In this document: piece after piece, positions 50,501 to 62,983 of the stretch
Position numbering within the stretch: position 1 is the stretch's first letter
Layout of the letters: the number at the start of each line of letters is the position of its first letter
Origin: Microcebus murinus
Lineage: Eukaryota; Chordata; Mammalia; Primates; Cheirogaleidae
Assembly (NCBI RefSeq): GCF_040939455.1
Contig: NC_134108.1
Span: forward strand, 86,348,001 to 86,412,000
DNA: 64,000 nucleotides
Direction: 5' to 3'
Made by a program: the position numbers and the translations under genes
Notes under the pieces: model-generated
Database searches by the model: none
What the model was told of the DNA's origin: nothing
Seen by the model: the letters and a program-made list of their open reading frames with translations, nothing else

Positions 50501-51045
50501 TTCAGCTGTCTCTCATGAACATAGTTTTCATCTTCACGACTATCCAAGAAGCTAACCAAACTGTCATCAGGAAGAACAGCTATTTCACAGCTATTTTATG
50601 CATGGTAATTGCATTTATAAGAGAAGGAGTATGTATGCATTTAAACTTAACAATGACTCACCCATACCACTTAACATATTCCATTGGTGCTTCAAATAAT
50701 GTATGTGTAAAAATGAACTCATTATATTCTCCTCCTACTTTCTAAATCAGTATTTTTCCGTTCCAAGAATGGCACCACAATCTACTCAGTTACTCAAAAC
50801 AGAAACCAATTATCAAGTTAAATAGATATTTTTCTCCCTAAGAATCTCTCGAATCTCCATGCCCACTTCCACTGGGTTTATCTACATTTCAGCTTAGATT
50901 TCTGCATAGAACTCAAGCTCTGGTCAGGTGACTGAGCCACCACCATAATTTAGGAAGTTTAATATGAAGAATTATCGACTAGTAACAGGGAATTAACTGC
51001 TAAGTGGCAAAGAGTGCATTAAAGATTTCAGGTATAGCGGATGTA
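47560..51045. other. No recognised feature
   Basis: 3.5 kb of AT-rich intron without a recognised mobile element or exon, the longest such stretch in the window. Confidence 0.45.
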
Positions 51046-51049
51046 GGGA

Positions 51050-51830
51050 ACCATTCCTACCTCTAGGGCTAAGAAAGAGCACTCAAAAAAGGAACAAATT
51101 AGAAGACACACACACACACACACAAGATGGTATAGGCAGTGTTGGAGAGATTATGGCCATGAGATGATAAAAAAGCTCAGTGAGATACCACAGGCCAGGG
51201 CTGGTAAAGAGTAAGCTCCCCACTGGAGTGCTGAATAAACTTACTAGGAAGCCACTGTCTGGGGTGCTAGGAAGCTCACTGAGAAAACACCCACAGAGAT
51301 GCTGCTGAACTTGCTACAATTGTACCCACTGGGACACCTGAGAAACCATGTCAAACCACTTTCCACCGCTTTCCACTACTGGAAAGCCACACTTGGAGGT
51401 GCTGCTGAAAAACTGCTGGGAATTTGCCTACGGGGACACCTGACATTTTAGCCGGAAAGCCAGGCAGGGTGGGGTTGAACTCTTAGTGGCATTTCTCACC
51501 AGCAGGTGTGCAAAGACATGCTCGGGCTGCACACCACCAAGTGTCTTGTGTATGCCTCCAACAGAAGTTGGAAGAGAGGAATGTCCATTCAAGCTAGGAA
51601 GAGAAACGCCTTTTTCTTTTAGTGTCCCTCCAAGCGCCCTCTGCTGATAAAGCTTAACATCCTTCCAGCTGGCAAAGGGTAGGCGTTTATAGGGTCCAGC
51701 TCCAATATCACAAACAAGGACACTAAAGGGTGGATTTGGAACTAATAGGCAATAAACTAATAATGGGTACACGCTCTCTGCAGGAACACTGCTCTCCAGT
51801 ACATTTACCACACTATAACCCCAGAATAAT
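51050..51830. repeat. Old LTR-like repeat with a degenerate tandem block
   Basis: 51190-51440 holds several diverged units of the type 'ggtgcta-gaagctcactgagaaa' and 'ggacacctgagaaa'. The distal part carries ccctctgctgataaagctta and agggtccagctccaatatca. I could not name the family. Confidence 0.4.
51103..51123. repeat. (CA)n microsatellite
   Basis: About ten CA units. Confidence 0.95.
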
Positions 51831-51900
51831 CATTCTCAAACAAATATAATTAATTCTCTGTTCAAAACCCTTCAGTGCATACCTATTACCAATAAGTTAA

Positions 51901-52201
51901 AATTCAAATTCTTCTTCTTTTTTTTTTCAGAATATTATAGGGGTACAAATGTTTTGGTTACATGGATTTCTTTTGTACTTCTTGAGTCAATGTTATAAGT
52001 GTGCCTATCACCCAGATACTGTACATTGTACCTGTAAGGTATGATTTCACCCATCTGCTCCTCCCCATTCCCAACTGCTTGATTTCCACTGTATTTTACT
52101 TCCATCTGTGCATGCAAGTGATGATCTGAAAACTAGTACAAACTCTATGGAAAATAGCATAGAGATTCCTCAAAGAACAAAAGTCCAAAAGTCCAAATTC
52201 T
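51901..52201 (-). mobile_element. L1 with 5' inversion (twin priming)
   Basis: The 3' end is on the minus strand at 51914-52122 (ttttcagaatattatagggg). It is followed by an inverted upstream piece on the plus strand at 52132-52180 (actagtacaaactctatgga, an ORF2-tail phrase). Flanking copies of caaattctt lie at 51905-51913 and 52193-52201, and the similarity extends to 13 of 15 bases. Confidence 0.82.
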
Positions 52202-55200
52202 TAAGAGGACCAATTCTTAAGAGGACCACTTACGTCTCAGCTCAGCCTTACTTGCCCTCTATGCATGAAATATATTGATAAGGTTAAATTAAGCAAAATT
52301 CTAGCATTGGCAGGAGATCCTCTTCTTGGGAATTCAGGTAAAAGGAAAGAAGGATGGAGAAATAAGTGTAGCAAGAGGTGATGTGGGAAGACAAGTTTGA
52401 TACTGATGACTGCAATTTTAACTATAGAGTAGGAAGTGAGGTCACCTCCTGAGAGCATCAGTCACAGGACATAAAGATTGGGAAAGATCTGAACAAAAAA
52501 CATTGTGCAGAAGGAGGAGTCAAAACCAAAATTAATGTAAATATTTTGACGAATGAGTTGGGGATGTCTGGGATAACAGGATAACATAAATGTGTAAACA
52601 TGCTACAGGGACCTGTATGAGATGAAGGTGTAAACTAGGCTGGGAACCAAGGAAATGGTCTCTTGTATAGTGTGTTAATATTGAATGAAGAATTTTATAT
52701 TGTTCCTTATAATTGTACATCTAACCTTGTGCTGGACTTCAGAATTATAATCTAAATATACCATGTGGTTCAAGAGGTAGGCATTAAACATCTTGCCAGT
52801 TAATAATCTGTGGTTTACATTGTTCAGGATGCTGACTGTATATAAGGAGATTTGGGACAGTTCCAAATGCCACCTTCTTGTCCTAAGTGGCAGACACAAA
52901 CTGTACTTAAGAACAAGGCTGCTAAATCAATATATTTAGAGACAAGAGCACCTCTAAATTTCTTGTTTATTCCCAACCCAAAATTAGAGCATAGAAAATT
53001 GACAAAAGAGTGGATGTGGAATAAGTGAGAAACTGTCAAAAATTAAATGTCTTGTTGCAAATTCAACATAAAAATGTATCAATTTCCATAAAGAATATTT
53101 TGTGTTATAAATGTGTACCTTTCTAGAGAATTATTTACTATTCCTTAAATTTTCTACCCACAGCAATTTTGTAAATAATTCCTTATATCAGAAAAGAACA
53201 ACCATCAACATTGTTTGCTGTGTTTCTATCTTCCCGACAATAGTTGAATCCACCGTGGTAACAGCTGAGTAGAAATTGTGTGTATGTGAACATTACTAAG
53301 GTCAAGGGAATGGGTGAAATGGCACTTTGTGGGCTTAAATATTTTAAGAGAATTTTTTGTTTCTTTTTAGTAGGAGTTAAGATAGCATTTAAAAAGCCTA
53401 TACCAACTCTTCTATCCTTAAATAGCCTCCAAATAGGCACATTATCTTTAGAGGAAATTACCTGAGAGCTCTAGAGCTGCAGAAGCACTGCATTTACTGA
53501 TTTTCTTATATTAAATCCTGCTCAAATTGCCGTTACCAAGCAGGGGGCTAGAGACCGGCTAATTTTGCAGTGAGCACAGAGTGAGAAAATCTATTATGGC
53601 ATTGTTGTTTGGGCACAACGTCTAATTGTAAAATCCCGAGATATGTTTTAATTAGGGGAGGTAATTTTAGACATTGAAATGATACATTCATTCAAAAAAA
53701 CAATTATGAATGCATTATTTTATTTTTTGACCCACCAATACCCTCCATCTCTGCCTTCTTCCCCAGCCCACTTCTCTTTGGACCAGATTTTATCATATTG
53801 CTCATATCCCACTATTAACTGATTCAGACTCAACTAAGGAAGTTTCATCTATTTCCACCTCCTTTCTGTGACTATAGAGCAGTTGATCAATGCCAAGTAT
53901 TGTTCTAGGCACACTCCCATGTATATCTCATTTAACTTACATAGGCAATGGCCACTTTTATTAAGTTAGCTCCCCTATTTGGGTTTGCTATTTTCTGAGG
54001 CTTCTACCTTGGAAGCAATACTTTATTTCATAAGAACTTAGAAATCACAAGGCAAAAAAAATTGAAAAATATCTCTTTCTGGACATACTTGCTCCTGATG
54101 TGCTTGCTGGGAAAGAAATTTTGATCATCTTTCTTTACCAATGAAAGCTTTGTTTAAAAAAAAGAGAGAGAGATAAGGAAAGAGAGGAAGGAAAGAAGGA
54201 ATGTAGGAGGAAGGAAAGAAAAGAGAATAAAAGCTTTTAAAAAAAAGAGGAAAAAATTGGACAGATCCTAAAACAAAAATAAAAAATATATTTTACATAG
54301 CTTGTGAATTCTCCCTATTTTATATATTATATCTTCACATATGATTCTCTTATGACATTTATTACTCTCTTATTCTTTTTCATTTTCTTTGTCTCTGCCT
54401 TTAGTAAGATCTTTTCAGATGAAGAAAAAAGTTTCTATAGCAGAAGGACATTTTTCCTAAGCTCTCTGTTTATGTCTATATTATATAACCTATGTTTCCC
54501 AAGTTCACTTTCTGGGACACTAGAAGGTAATTTTGATTTTGCATTTTTTTTCTATTATTTTCATGCTTGGCTACTTTTAAAAAGAAAAAGTTAAAAATGA
54601 AAAATGTCAAACATAATGGTGTGCCTTACTGCAAGAAATAACATCCATTTAGGCAGCTCTGTCTTAGAAATAGACTAAGAAAAACTATCCATGGTGCTGA
54701 AGTGTTGAGTCTCCACACACAGCTGACAAATCATTTGACAGGAATTCAAAATTTTAAAGGAAGATTCTTATGGGGAAGGGAAGTATTTCTTTGTAATTAG
54801 CAGACTCTTATCTTGGTGTTGTGAAGTTCATGAAAACAGAATGAAAGTTCCTGAACCATAGCTACTCATTTGCATTCCTTCATAAGCCTGGGCTGTGGTC
54901 CTATAAATAAAAGAGCCTATACATAGAGATGGGTTATTTCTGCCAATAGCAATTTTATTTTTTAGAACTATCTAGAGACATTATTCATAAGGATTCATTT
55001 CTGCATACTTTCCTGCTGAGAATCTCCCTCTCTTGACACTGTGGGTGGCCAACTTTGAAATCCACTAATGATCTGTTAGATACAAAGAGTGGGAAAAGAG
55101 TTATTTATTTTTTTTAAGTTAATACATGCAGGAGTTCTTTTCACTTTAGAAAATTTTCTGTCATCTGGCTGTGATATATAAATAGTGGGCATCCTTTTCA

Positions 55201-55574
55201 AACCAGCTTCTTTGATGTTTTTTTAAATCAGCTAAATTGTTCTGAAGACAACTTCTAATACCCATAGAAACTTAATGGCAGTCACTTGATATTCTAACCA
55301 TATTGTAGACTTGAAATCAAATATCCTGTAGCAGTTATAGTATACAGATGTTTGCATACACTTATGTGGATTTTTTTAAACCAAGCTTTCAAATGACTAA
55401 GTGAATTTTTTCCTCCTCCATGTTGTAGTGAAATGTAATATACATGTAGCAGACCACATATGGCACTAGTAAAATAAAAACCCTCTAATCTTTGTACTTT
55501 GGTGGATAAATATCATGCTTTCAGATAAAAGTTAGTCAAAACTCAAAATGTAGCTCAAAAAGATAAGAAAATTT
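52202..55574. other. No recognised feature
   Basis: AT-rich intron with a purine-rich tract at 54158-54250. No recognised element or exon. Confidence 0.4.
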
Positions 55575-55611
55575 TAATGCTCTGGCATCCTACTAAGATG
55601 CCAGAGCATTA
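55575..55611. repeat. Short perfect inverted repeat (15-bp arms, 7-nt loop)
   Basis: taatgctctggcatc at 55575-55589 and its exact complement at 55597-55611. Confidence 0.93.
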
Positions 55612-55699
55612 GAACTAATGCCCACCAAACATTTACTGTGGAAAGAATATTTGTCTCAGGGAGATTGGCTTAAGCTCAAAGTAGACTATTCAAAAGGGT

Positions 55700-55870
55700 C
55701 CCTTGATGACATATTTAAAATGTAAAATCTTGAGACTCACCCCACAACTTTTAAATCAGAATCTCAGGGGGCCAGAGGAGCATGGAAATCTGCATTTATA
55801 AAAGGCACACAGGAAGTTCTCTGGTAACAATATCCTGTGTGCCAGTTCGCAGACTAGCTTTTAGAAACTA
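55700..55870. mobile_element. MER5A-like hAT element, worn
   Basis: aaatcagaatctcagggggc, then ggaaatctgcatttataaaa and the tail cagactagcttttagaaact fit the MER5A interior. Confidence 0.6.
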
Positions 55871-56139
55871 CTGTCATCTAAATCAGCATATTACAGAGCT
55901 AACGCCTTAATATCCTTGCAACTGTCTATATTCCTTTGTCACACATGCTACGTCTTACAGAGATTTGCTTAGGCATTTATGTTGTCTCCTCCAAAGAGTG
56001 CAAAAGTGAGTCTTATTCACCCAATGGCACATGGCTCTGGGACTTGGGTGCATAGCAAATATTGGTTGACAGCAATTGGCAAAAAAAAATGATGTTTTGG
56101 TATACATGTAAAAACTTTGCCAACATCTGGATTCTTTCC

Positions 56140-57452
56140 CAGATCTACTATTTTTTAAATTTCAGAATATTACAAGGGTACAAACGTTTTGGTTATGTGA
56201 ATTGCTTTGTACCATTTGACTCGAAGTTATAAGTGTGCCCATCCCCCAGATAGTGTGCATTGTACACACTAGGTGTAAATTTACTCATCCCTTCCTCTCC
56301 CCTCCCACCTGTTTGATTTCCAATCAATGTTATTTCCACCTGTTCACATAAGTGTTGATTACTTAGTTCCAATTTAATGGTGAGTACATGTGGTGTTTGT
56401 TTTTCCATTTTTCTGATACCTTACTTAGAAGAATGGTCTCCAGCTCCATCCAGGATAATACAAGAGGCATTAGTTTACAATTTTTTGATGGTTGAGTAGT
56501 ACTCCATAGTATAAATACATCACATTTTATTAATCCACTCATGTATTGATAGGTGACAAAGCAGACAAAACCATACACTGGGGAAAAGAATTCTTATTCA
56601 ATAAATGGTGCAGGGAAAATTGGATAGCCACATGTAGAAGACTAAAACAGGATCCACACCTCTCACCACTCACAAAAATCAACGCATGGTGGATAACAGA
56701 CTTAAACTTCATGCATTAAACCATAAGATTCTAGAAGAAAATGTTGGGAAAACTCTCATAGATATCAACCTAGGAAAAGAATTTATGAAGAAGGTCCCAA
56801 AAGCAATCACAGCCACAATAAAAGTAAATAAACAGGACCTGATCAAATTAAAAAGCTTCTGCACACCCAAAGAAACAATCATTGAGTGAATATACAACCT
56901 ACAGAATGAGAGAAAATATTTGCATGCTATACACCCAATAAAGGGCTGATAACTAGACTCTATAAAGAACTCAAGTAAATCAGCAAGAAAAAAAAATTAA
57001 ACAACCCCATTAAAAAATGGGCAAAAGATATGAACAGAATCTTTTCAAAAAAAGATAGATTAATGGCCAATAAACATAAGCAAAAATGCTCAACATCTCT
57101 AATCATTAGGGAAATGCAAATCAAAACCACAATGATATATCACTTAACTCAGGTAAGAATGGCTTATATCAAAAAGTCCCAAAACAACAAATGTTGGAGG
57201 GGATGTGAAAAGATAGGAACAGTTACACAGTGCTGGTGGGACTGCAAACTAGTACAACCTCTATGAAAAGCAGTATGGAGATATCTCCAAGAACTAAAAA
57301 TATTTAATAGAACTACCATTTGATCCAACAATCCTACTACTAGTTATTTACCCAAAGGAAAAAAAAAAAGACATTCTATGAAAAAGATGCATGTACTTAA
57401 ATGTTTATAGCAGCACAATTCACTATTGCAAAGATGTGGAAACAGATCTACT
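56140..57452 (-). mobile_element. L1 with 5' inversion (twin priming) and target-site duplication
   Basis: The 3' part lies on the minus strand (about 56150-56552), ending in the terminus cagaatattacaagggtaca. The upstream part lies inverted on the plus strand (about 56553-57442), running from acactggggaaaagaattct to aaagatgtggaaa. The two halves join at one point of ORF2 with only about ten bases lost. cagatctact flanks the unit at 56140-56149 and 57443-57452. Confidence 0.93.
57030..57266 (+). pseudogene. L1 ORF2 fragment in the inverted half
   Basis: A 78-codon frame with [19 protein letters not shown] and [20 protein letters not shown], the same ORF2p region as 37500-37659. Not functional. 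Confidence 0.88.
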
Positions 57453-60400
57453 TTTAATTCAGAAAAATATTCTGACCTCCTTAAAGGGAGTTTTGCAAAA
57501 CAGTTTTCAATATGGTTTGCAGATTTTGTGAAAGATTAAATTTTTGAAACTCTTTCAAATGAGAAAAATTTTTCCTGTGAATATATTCTCTCATAGCTAA
57601 TTATATCAAGCAGTGCCAAATAAATCCACAGCAATGCTGCAACATTTCAAGTAAACTTAGCAAAGGAGGATGACATTGTTTCAGTCACTGTTTCCAAAAG
57701 TCAACTGTCTTACTTAAGGTCCATCAATATTAGGACACTCCTTTTCTTGGTCAACATTGCCTTTTGCTACAGGATGTGGAGAGACATCAAAGTGGGTTAA
57801 GTGACAGAGAAAACAGCAAACTGGGTGGCTTGTGAAGAATCTGTGATTTAATAATGAGGATCTTTTGAAAATCTGGGTAAGAGAAGACTTTAGGTCCAGG
57901 TGTAACACAATAACATAGATTTAAAAAAATAATAATTATTGGCGAAATATCTGCCACTCCAGGAATTTTGCTGCAATTTCAAGGTACCATTTGAAGTGAA
58001 GTATATAGTGGTATCATCTGGGAAAATCGAAATTGGTTAAAGCTGACTTTCTAATGAAGTGCTAATGAGATATGAAGATGGGTCAGACTACTCTGTACAC
58101 TTGCCATTATTTAGCCAGATAAGGTGATTTTCCCCTTTCTTGGAGAGTTTTCTGTAAAATCTCTCTCTCTCCCTGCCTTTCCCAATCTAGCTACCTACTG
58201 ATATACATATGCACACAGTTAGTCATGTCCATGTTAATTTACACAACCAACTTCTCACAACACCTGATGAAAGCAAAAAGAGGAGATGAGGCTTGACTTA
58301 TCAATAGAACATGATTAAAAATGGTGCTTTCTTTGGTTTTTAACACAAAAGCATCTTTCCCACATTTCAAATTTGTTTGGGTCTATATGATTAAAGCACT
58401 TAAATCAATCAATATTTAGATTAGTTTAACTTTCACATGTGTGGCATTCTCCTTTATCTGAAAAAGACTGATTTGGCCCTGCTAGAATGCAGCTTTCAAC
58501 GGTGCTATATGCCATGATTTTATCCCAGAATATGCTTAATACTGACTTTTCAACCCCAGGTTAGGTGAGTGGAAGCAAAGTTACATTAGATTTATTCATG
58601 ACTCCAAACAACAGTTTGTAACAAGTACTTTAAGTCACACCAGAAAATATCTCTGTGCCCACCAGGTTGCCTGGCTATGCTTTTACCACTATTCTCAGGC
58701 AACAAGGAACAGCATTGGCTCAAACCTTTTATTGTCCAGAAATGGAAAAGTTTGTCTAGGGTATTTTATAACCATTTTAGTGGCATTGATCTATAATTTT
58801 TCCCCAACTCTGAAAATTTATGAGATTCTGTCTATAATGCATAAAGTGTTATACAAGTTGCCATGAAGGTCATAAAATGAGTGTTACTGATCACTTATGT
58901 GTGGGTGAAATCTGAAGGCCTCAAAGCCTTACACCCCACTGAAGCCAGCTTTACCTGCAATCTGATACATAAACTTTCTCCATAATGCTTCATTCTACTA
59001 ACATGGAGAATTAATATAAAAATATGGACATTCTTAGTAATAGAAAAGGAAACTCTTTCACATTTCAAAGACATGTACTCATCATTATGAAAGAAATGGT
59101 CCTTTCCTGCAAGCAAATTTATTTTGGAGTAAGAGGATTCAAAGATGTAAGGAAGATACTGAAAGACCACATAGATGAGAATGGCAAAGGGAAAATTTCA
59201 TGGTATGGGCAAGATCTACAACTAGACTGGGAGACTGAGTCATAAAAACAAAATATAATAGCTTCCCAATTATAGGGGCTGGTCTTGGCACCTACTCTTA
59301 AGAGTTAACAGTCATGTTGAAAAGATGCAAATAGGAAAAAAAAAAAAAAACCTAATGACAAGACGTGTGAACTAAGGTAATAAGGAGAGAAAGAAGAAAA
59401 GGAAGAAAAGAACCTTAATGTTAAATGGCATTCATTTAATTGCAAGTGACAAAATCCTAAATCACATTGCCTTAAAAAAATTTAAAAGAGCCTGGAATAT
59501 AGTGGCTCATATAATTGCAGAGTAATGGCTGGATCAGGTACTGAAATTATATCATCAATAATCTATCACTCCTTGTCACTTATACTTGCATTGCTACATA
59601 TTAGTTATTCTACATATTAGTCATTGCTACATACTAGCTATTAGTTTATTCTCAGCCAGGTTCTACCCTCTGGATAGGCAGATGCCACCAGTAACTACTA
59701 GATTAGAAACCCCAGCAGAAACACAGCACACTCTTAGAAACTCTAACAGCGGTTGGCCAGTCGACTTAGTGTGTGCCTGTCAATCCATCCTGCACTAATC
59801 ATCATGATTGGCACCAAGAGTGGCGCCTGTCCCTCCTAGACAACATGGACTGACCAAGAATGGTGGAGGGGTGAGTCTGGCAAAAAAAAAAAAGGCTACT
59901 GCTACTTTAAAAGGGGGGAAGTGGATGCAGGGAAGGCAGAAATAACAAAATCCGAGTTACTTCTCCCTCCCGAAACTGCTTCCCTTGCAGGTAAGAGGAG
60001 TATTTTTCTTGAGCTCTGCTTTCACGGGGCTCTCACAGCCTGGGGCCACCAAACCATATTTTAAGCTGGAGAGTTGTATAGTCATTACAGCTCCCCACTG
60101 TGCCTTATTTTCAGAATTACCACAAATGCAGCTCTTGAAGGACTTTGTCCTCAGTGTAGGGAGCTTATCACCAGCTTAAAATTCTGCTCTGAGCTTTGAG
60201 CCTGAGATGTTTTTTCTAATAGACATTTGATGCACTTTATTGAGGCAGCAGCACACATATTTAATGAAGCCCTGAAGAGGCACCCAGTGTGAAATAAAAG
60301 ATAAGATAAATCAAAAATAAAAATAGATGGCTTAAAATAGAATTCATGGCTCCAGACAATCTATAAAGCTGTTAATCTGCTTTCAACGTAAAGTATACAG

Positions 60401-60540
60401 CTAAAAATACTCAAAAGTTGGAACAGAGAAAGGGGGGAGAAAAAACTCCATTTATTAGATGAGATGCAATTATAATTTTATTTATATGTATGTGCGTGTG
60501 TGCATGTGTGTATATAAAATATCAATTGTTTACTGACGGG
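57453..60540. other. No recognised feature
   Basis: The 3 kb before the EYS acceptor lacks recognised mobile elements. Reading frames are short. This is where intronic splicing enhancers would lie, but I identify none. Confidence 0.4.
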
Positions 60541-60566
60541 TTTTTTCATTGCTTTTCCTTTCTTAG
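60541..60566 (+). promoter_or_regulatory. EYS: Splice acceptor of the EYS exon
   Basis: A pyrimidine-rich tract (ttttttcattgcttttcctt) runs straight into tcttag, with no competing AG. The reading frame stays open upstream of the AG, so the exon start is set by the acceptor and by where EYS similarity begins. Confidence 0.9.
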
Positions 60567-60739
60567 TGACAGTGAAAACTGGTTCTGTGAGTGTCCGAGG
60601 CTATACTCAGGCAAGCTGTGCCAGTTTGCAAGTTGTAAAAACAACCCATGTGGAAACGGTGCCACCTGCGTTCCAAAATCCGGAACAGATATTGTCTGTC
60701 TCTGCCCATATGGGAGGTCCGGACCCCTCTGCACTGATG
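60567..60739 (+). CDS. EYS: EYS internal exon (EGF-like repeats next to a laminin G domain)
   Basis: One internal coding exon of 173 nt. It begins on the third base of a codon and ends on the first base of the next. The 57 complete codons start DSENWFCEC and end GPLCTD. They give the last part of one EGF repeat (Cys at exon residues 7, 9, 18) and a complete EGF repeat with six cysteines (23, 28, 34, 44, 46, 55), spaced as in a normal EGF fold. I recognise this as EYS, a secreted photoreceptor matrix protein with many N-terminal EGF repeats followed by alternating laminin G and EGF domains; loss causes retinitis pigmentosa in people. From memory the segment lies just before a C-terminal laminin G domain, around human residues 2084-2142. 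No stop or frameshift is present and both splice sites are strong, so the exon looks functional. Exon number was not verified. A paralogous EGF protein is unlikely given the close match I recall. Confidence 0.93.
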
Positions 60740-60745
60740 GTAAGA
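60740..60745 (+). promoter_or_regulatory. EYS: Splice donor of the EYS exon
   Basis: The exon ends GATG followed by gtaaga, a near-consensus donor. The frame continues only about 45 nt past the donor before a stop, which supports splicing here. Confidence 0.9.
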
Positions 60746-61428
60746 GCATTTGGTTATTAAACATGGAGCATAGGAGAAAGAGATAAAGAGGATAGAAGTC
60801 ACTCAAAGGAATCAAGGATAGCACCCGACTGATCAAAAACGTCAAATCTTCTCCTTGGTTCTTTTTAAGTCAGTTGAGACAAAGCCCATGAATGAGTGAT
60901 CACTGAGCAGGTATTTCTCATGCCCATCAAGTAATTGCAAAAGAGATAATGAGTTTTCCCTGAGGTTAGACTACAGAAAATCTCTCCATTATAAAATCTC
61001 AAAGTCAATCTAATAATAAGAGATTAACAAGGAAAATTAAGAGCAGTATATAAAATCAAATTATTTTATGTCATTTTGGCAAACTAAGAGTATAATATAA
61101 CAAATCTATGTATCAAGGCCCAGTTGTTTTACATTTAAAGATAACAAAATCCTTAACATACTTATTATATATCAAGAAACTGAGTCACAAATAACAGACA
61201 TGTGCCTCTCTTTAGGAAAATTCAGTATGTGGAAAATCTAAATTATAAAAAGCTACAAGAAATCATAATATAAGATTACCTTTAAAACCAAATTGGCTGA
61301 GAATTTAACATTAGCTTTGATATGCAGAAATAAATGTCTGCAAATATTTTCAGAAAAAATAAAAAGTTATTGGTATTAATATTAAATCAATACAGAACTG
61401 TTTGTTTTATCTTTATTTTCACCATAAA

Positions 61429-61797
61429 AATAAAAAAGCAAGCCGGGCGCGGTGGCTCACGCCTGTAATCCTAGCACTCTGGGAGGCTGAGGCGGGCGAA
61501 TTGCTCGAGGTCAGGAGTTTGAAACCAGCCTGAGCAAGAGCGAGACCCCGTCTCTACTATAAATAGAAAGAAATTAATTGGCCAACTAATATATATAGAA
61601 AATTAGCTGGGCATGGTGGCGCATGCCTGTAGTCCCAGCTACTCAGGAGGCTGAGGCAGCAGGATTGCTTGAGCCCAGGAGTTTGAGGTTGCTGTGAGCT
61701 AGGCTGACGCCATGGCACTCACTCTAGCCTGGGCAACAAGCGAGACTCTGTCTCAAAAATAAATAAATAAATATATAAATAAATAAATAAAAAAGCA
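61429..61797 (+). mobile_element. Alu SINE, young, strepsirrhine type
   Basis: Sense dimer from gccgggcgcggtggctcacg (61442) to the A-rich tail with TAAA units. CpG sites in the head are largely preserved. The duplication aataaaaaagca lies at 61429-61440 and 61786-61797. Confidence 0.97.
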
Positions 61798-62010
61798 AAA
61801 TTTACCCTTTGGCACTAGTGGTATTGGTACCAAATTTTAGAATAAGGTTACCAAAGTGAACACAGAGCCATGCACTAAAAATGAAGCAAACAAATCCAGC
61901 CTGTGATGACTCATTAAAAAGCTGGGCATCACGTCCTGATGTGAACAGCTATGAAAACTGAAACTAGAGTAAACAAAGAATCTATAACTAAAAGGCATTG
62001 AAATTTTTTA

Positions 62011-62376
<366 letters not shown>

Positions 62377-62983
62377 AAGGGAATTGAGACAATGCATTTG
62401 TGTAGAACTGGGGAGGGGAAGAATTAAGACAGAAAGAGTTAAAACATGCTAAGGATTTTTATTCTGTGTGTGGTAGGATTATATTAGAAGAAATTAGCCA
62501 AGTCATTTTTATAAAAAAAAAATATATACTGGATGGAATTGAAGTCTTATCCTTTCTTATAAAAACCTCAGGCTTCTCAGACATAATCACTTTATTTAGA
62601 TAAAAGCCATTGAAAAAAATGCAATTGGTTGCAATAAATTGATTACTAAGGGATGTCATCAATTTTATTTACTACTTGAAAATAAGACTGACCATCTGAA
62701 ATAAGAAATGAAGATTTACAAGAATGTTTTTATGTAGTCACAAAATAATGAGGTTTACTCCCATCTCTTGGTTTCATTAGGGTTCCAAAGACACAAAGAT
62801 TTATGGATTATTGAGACAGGAAAAATTAAACAAAGTTTATTAGGCCATTTTCCTCAGTATAAGTGAGAAAAAAATCCTGCATACACTGTCCAGAGAAATT
62901 TCTCAAAATAATTAGCCTTTCATTCATATATTAACACAAAGTTGCCAGATCCAGCTAAAAGTATTAGAAATGTAAAGTTTGTC
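62377..62983. other. No recognised feature
   Basis: Intronic DNA between an Alu and an old repeat. Nothing recognised. Confidence 0.4.

Noticed and set aside
51428..51811. 127-codon minus-strand frame
   Set aside because: Lies wholly within an old LTR-like repeat; no protein family recognised.
60490..60566. EYS exon starting at the ATG at 60490
   Set aside because: This stretch is intronic TG-rich DNA and polypyrimidine tract; EYS similarity starts right after the tcttag acceptor.
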